From the NCBI GenBank assembly GCA_001780825.1, contig MFIX01000165.1, forward strand, positions 1 to 17,710: DNA of 17,710 bases, given 5' to 3'. Origin of the DNA: Candidatus Glassbacteria bacterium RIFCSPLOWO2_12_FULL_58_11 (lineage in GTDB: Bacteria; Gemmatimonadota; Glassbacteria; GWA2-58-10). The notes under the pieces are model-generated. The model searched no databases and was not told the origin of the DNA. It saw only the letters and a list, made by a program, of their open reading frames with translations. Below, one piece after another: positions 15,119-17,710 of the stretch (positions are counted from its first letter, which is position 1; each line of letters begins with the position of its first letter). The translations under genes and the position numbers were made by a program.

Positions 15119-15744
15119 TTCGGCTCCCCGCCTCCCCGGCTCAGTCTTTTCTCCTGTCCGCGGAACAGACGGCCGATATTCGAGCGGTGAGTCAGGATCA
15201 CCGCCAGCGCAATTCCGTAGCTGAAAGAACTGATTACCGCGAACCCGGGCAGAGCAGGGTCCACGGTCAGCCGGACGAACAGCGGCAGGCAGAGCGCAGC
15301 GGCCAGCGAGGCGACCGAGACGATCCGGAAGAGCGCGAAAACCGCGCCCCAGACCGCGAGGCAATACAAAACCGCCAGAGGACAGATCGCCAGGAATACT
15401 CCTGCCGCTGTCGCCACTCCCTTGCCGCCCCGGAAGCCGACAAAGGGGCTGAAAATATGGCCCGCCACCGCGGCCAGGCCGAGAATGACCTGCAACAGGA
15501 TCAGATTGTCGGTAACCGCCAGCCGGGGCAGCCAGGACACGGCGGCGAAGCCTTTGAAAATATCCACCGCCAGCACCAGGACCGCCGGCCACGCTCCCAT
15601 GACCCGGAATACATTGGTCGCCCCAAGGTTACCGCTGCCATGCTCGCGCAGGTCGAGGCCTTTCAGCAGCTTTCCGGCCAGGTAGCTGGTCGGAAAAGCG
15701 CCGGCCAGAAAGGCCGCCGGGGCCTGAATAAGATATAAATACAT
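15115..15744 (-). CDS. plsY: Acyl-phosphate:glycerol-3-phosphate acyltransferase
   Basis: PlsY is an inner-membrane enzyme that transfers an acyl group from acyl-phosphate to glycerol 3-phosphate, giving lysophosphatidic acid, the first step of phospholipid synthesis. The protein has 209 residues and several hydrophobic segments. The three family motifs are present: EHGSGNLGATNV (about 34-45), HIFSPFVGFRGGKGVAT (96-112) and THRSNIGRLFRGQE near the end. The ATG at 15744 is preceded by AGGTG with good spacing; a TTG seven codons earlier is less likely. The stop overlaps the gpsA start by four bases (GTGA). It follows der by 31 bases. A partner PlsX is not in the window. Confidence 0.96.
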   Translation of the reverse strand: MYLYLIQAPAAFLAGAFPTSYLAGKLLKGLDLREHGSGNLGATNVFRVMGAWPAVLVLAVDIFKGFAAVSWLPRLAVTDNLILLQVILGLAAVAGHIFSPFVGFRGGKGVATAAGVFLAICPLAVLYCLAVWGAVFALFRIVSVASLAAALCLPLFVRLTVDPALPGFAVISSFSYGIALAVILTHRSNIGRLFRGQEKRLSRGGGEPK

Positions 15745-15775
15745 GACTGCACCTGTATCCGGCAAAAAAGACGGC

Positions 15776-17134
15776 CTAGCCTTTGCCGCTCTTGGGGCTT
15801 TTTTTCCCGCCCGCTCTGCGCTTGGTGAAACTTACCCTGAGCGGTGTTCCCGGAAAAGGAAAAGAATCCCGGATACGGTTAGTGAGATACCGCCGGTAGT
15901 GCTCGGGAATCCTATCCGGGAAATTGGTGAAAATTTCAAAATTCGGCGGGGAAGTTCCGACCTGACGGCAGCCGGAGATCAATATTTTCCTTCCTCCGGC
16001 GGAAGGAGGATTGAGCCTGCCGACCGCCTCCAGCAGAACCTCGTTCAGGCCTTCATCCGGCAGCCGCCGCTGGCGCTCATCAAAGACCTCGACCACCAGC
16101 TTGAGCAACCTGTCCATGCGCTGCGCGGTCAATGCGGAAATAAAGACGACCGGCACATGCGCCAGGTGCGGGTAATCCGCTTTGATACCCTTCTCGATAT
16201 CGGCGGCGGTATTGGTCTCTTTGCTCTCGATCAGGTCCCACTTGTTCATGGCCAGCACCAGGCTCTTGCCGTTGCCGACCACCATGTCCGCAATCCGCAT
16301 GTCCTGGCGGCTCGCCCCCTCGCGGGCATCCAGCAGCAGCACCGCCACATCGCAGCGCTCGATACAGGAGATTGTCCTCAGCAGAGTATAATAGTCCAGG
16401 CCGCTGGCCGTTTTCATTTTTTTGCGCAGGCCGGCGGTATCGATCAGCACCAGCTCGCGTCCGCGATAGCGGAAGAACGAATCCACGGGGTCGCGGGTGG
16501 TTCCCGCCACCTCGCTGACCACCATCCGCTCCTCGCCCACCAAACGGTTCAACAGGGAGCTTTTTCCGACATTCGGACGGCCGATCAGCGCAATCTCGAG
16601 CGCCCCTTCCGGGATTTTTTCCCCGCGGCTTTCGCTCTCCGGCAGGTTGGCGATTATGATATCCAGCAAATCTCCGGTCCCGGTGCCCTGCAAGGCGGAT
16701 ACCGGACACAGCCGGTCAAACCCCCAGCGATGGAACTCAGTGCCGGGGAATTTTCTCGCGGTATCGATTTTATTGACCGCCAGCACCACCGGCTTGCCCG
16801 TGCGCCTGACCGAGCGAACGAGATCCTCCTCCTCCGCGGTCGGACCATCCAGCGCATCAACCACAAACAGGAGCAGGTCCGCCTCTTCGATCGCCACCTC
16901 GATCTGAAGCTGGATCTCCTGATCGAACTTTTCGACGGTCTCGCTTAAGATGCCGGCAGTATCGATCAGACCGAATGCTCGCCCGTTCCACTCGACAACC
17001 CCGTACAGCCTGTCCCGGGTGACTCCGGGGGTGCTGTCTACAATCGCCACCCTGCGGCCGACAAGACGATTGAAAAGAGTGGATTTGCCAACATTCGGTC
17101 TGCCGATGACCGCAACTCTGGGAAGCGATTTCAC
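15776..17134 (-). CDS. der: Ribosome-assembly GTPase Der (EngA)
   Basis: Der is an essential GTPase with two G domains that acts in 50S ribosome assembly. Its 452 residues are near the usual size. G domain 1 has GRPNVGKST (11-19), DTAG (58-61) and NKID (121-124). G domain 2 has GRPNVGKSS (185-193), DTAG (232-235) and NKWD (297-300). A KH-like C-terminal domain follows, ending in the conserved PNFEIFTNFPDRIPEHYRRYLTN-like region and a basic tail (KRRAGGKKSPKSGKG). The start is GTG at 17134, directly before the first strand; the ribosome binding site is weak. It begins 15 bases after the SPOR lipoprotein stop, so the two are probably co-transcribed and perhaps coupled. The opposite strand carries a long open frame, a shadow of this gene. 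Confidence 0.97.
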   Translation of the reverse strand: MKSLPRVAVIGRPNVGKSTLFNRLVGRRVAIVDSTPGVTRDRLYGVVEWNGRAFGLIDTAGILSETVEKFDQEIQLQIEVAIEEADLLLFVVDALDGPTAEEEDLVRSVRRTGKPVVLAVNKIDTARKFPGTEFHRWGFDRLCPVSALQGTGTGDLLDIIIANLPESESRGEKIPEGALEIALIGRPNVGKSSLLNRLVGEERMVVSEVAGTTRDPVDSFFRYRGRELVLIDTAGLRKKMKTASGLDYYTLLRTISCIERCDVAVLLLDAREGASRQDMRIADMVVGNGKSLVLAMNKWDLIESKETNTAADIEKGIKADYPHLAHVPVVFISALTAQRMDRLLKLVVEVFDERQRRLPDEGLNEVLLEAVGRLNPPSAGGRKILISGCRQVGTSPPNFEIFTNFPDRIPEHYRRYLTNRIRDSFPFPGTPLRVSFTKRRAGGKKSPKSGKG

Positions 17135-17149
17135 TTTTCTGTCAACCCT

Positions 17150-17563
17150 TTACAGCTTGACCAGCCAGGTGCTGCTCTTGTACTTTTCGGCAATTTCGTC
17201 CGCCACATCCCTGGCCTTCGCGGAGTTGTCATAGCTGCCGATCCGTACGCGGAACCACTGATCCGAATCCACTTCAGCCTGTTCGACCCTGGCTTCGTAA
17301 CCTTTACCGTTGTAGAATGCAGCCAGTTTTTCGGCGTTCTCCTTGGTCTCCCAGGCCGCGACCTGTACCGTAAAAGTACCCGGCATGGCGACCGGGGCCG
17401 GCTTTTGCTCCATTACAGGAGCCGGCGCGGCTTCCGGGGGCGGGGCCGGTTTCTCCACCGGTGCCTGAACCTGGGCCTGCGGCGCAGGAGCGGGTTCTTT
17501 CTTTCCGCAACCCCCGAGTGTGTATACCAGGAACAAGCAAACCAGCAATGACAGTTTCTTCAT
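17150..17563 (-). CDS. SPOR-domain lipoprotein
   Basis: This 137-residue lipoprotein has an N-terminal signal (MKKLSLLVCLFLVYTLGGC) with a lipobox and lipidated Cys19. A low-complexity Pro/Ala-rich linker spans about residues 22-60. A SPOR domain covers about 62-137 (FTVQVAAWETKENAEKLAAF, then WFRVRIGSY and VADEIAEKY). SPOR domains bind septal peptidoglycan lacking stem peptides, so it may act at division sites. The ATG at 17563 is chosen because the signal begins there and GGAG precedes it by about 6 bases; an upstream in-frame extension of 27 codons lacks such features. It is the first gene of the minus-strand operon. Its partners in division cannot be told. Confidence 0.93.
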   Translation of the reverse strand: MKKLSLLVCLFLVYTLGGCGKKEPAPAPQAQVQAPVEKPAPPPEAAPAPVMEQKPAPVAMPGTFTVQVAAWETKENAEKLAAFYNGKGYEARVEQAEVDSDQWFRVRIGSYDNSAKARDVADEIAEKYKSSTWLVKL

Positions 17564-17600
17564 CTTGCACTCCGTGGTTAGAGTGAAATACAACGGCTGG

Positions 17601-17629
17601 TTATTAATCAATCCACGGTTCCATGGCAA
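17601..17629 (-). promoter_or_regulatory. Candidate operon promoter abutting repeat copy B
   Basis: On the minus strand TTGCCA (17629-17624), formed by the terminal palindrome of the repeat, lies 17 bases before TAATAA (17606-17601). The -35 matches 5 of 6 consensus bases; the -10 matches only about 3. The position, about 38 bases before the SPOR gene start, is right for a promoter. Confidence 0.3.
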
Positions 17630-17710
17630 TTGCCAAAAGTACATTCAGTTTCCCAATAATTTTCCTGGGATAAAGAACACAAATGGGCTTCCGCGTCCCG
17701 GCAATTGCCA
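17621..17710 (-). repeat. 90-base dispersed repeat, copy B
   Basis: This is the second copy of the repeat at 13211-13300, in the same orientation, identical at 79 of 90 positions by hand count. Its outer palindromes are cleaner (TGGCAATTGCCA at 17624-17635, GGCAATTGCC ending at 17709). The TCCCA/TGGGA stem (17651-17655 with 17666-17670) is kept, and the minus-strand loop reads GGAA where copy A has GGGA. It ends at the window edge, so its outer flank is unseen. It sits just upstream of the SPOR-der-plsY-gpsA operon. Confidence 0.8.

Noticed and set aside
14265..15224. 319-codon plus-strand frame opposite gpsA
   Set aside because: Ser/Pro/Arg-rich translation without motifs, fully overlapped by gpsA.
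15743..16948. 401-codon open frame antisense to der
   Set aside because: der is unmistakable on the minus strand; this frame contains only complement-derived composition.
1..17710. CRISPR array or complete insertion sequence
   Set aside because: No regularly spaced short repeats and no transposase gene are seen anywhere in the window.

Overview
The window looks like chromosomal DNA from a Gram-negative, GC-rich bacterium of the FCB assemblage, probably one of its uncultured candidate phyla; the exact phylum cannot be resolved from sequence alone. The reasons are a TonB-dependent receptor with a carboxypeptidase-regulatory-like N-terminus, a large secreted protein ending in a FlgD-like/type IX sorting-like C-terminal domain, and a PorV/PorQ-type outer-membrane protein, all in one gene row. 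A SPOR lipoprotein, der, plsY, gpsA and a short MerR gene form a second, housekeeping row.

Layout. 1-1867: a 5'-truncated NarL-type histidine kinase overlapping its LuxR-class response regulator. 1868-2675: a long non-coding stretch with several inverted repeats that could form a structured leader. 2676-3116: a stand-alone receiver-domain protein. 3390-11211: three co-directional envelope genes (TonB-dependent receptor, 1092-residue secreted protein, PorV-like protein) behind a sigma70-like promoter and ahead of two strong hairpins. 11687-12868: an AT-rich gene for a membrane-anchored SGNH-hydrolase-like protein, foreign in composition, with its own terminator. 12869-13519: non-coding DNA with one copy of a 90-base repeat. 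13520-17563, all on the minus strand: SPOR lipoprotein, der, plsY, gpsA, merR and tRNA-Pro(GGG), with a terminator after the tRNA. A second copy of the 90-base repeat lies just upstream of this operon at the window end.

How the parts work together. The receptor, secreted protein and PorV-like protein most plausibly make one cell-surface module: a gated outer-membrane barrel, a large calcium-motif-bearing exoprotein with a sorting-type C-terminus, and an outer-membrane export or docking partner. The kinase/regulator pair and the lone receiver upstream could control it, but nothing in the sequence proves this. The minus-strand operon joins ribosome assembly (Der), phospholipid precursor synthesis (GpsA makes glycerol 3-phosphate, PlsY acylates it), a cell-wall-binding lipoprotein and a tRNA.

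The most unusual signal is the pair of 90-base direct repeats flanking the housekeeping operon. They match at 79 of 90 positions, end in GGCAATTGCC-type palindromes, and keep two predicted hairpins, with differences falling in loops or at the R position of a GNRA loop.
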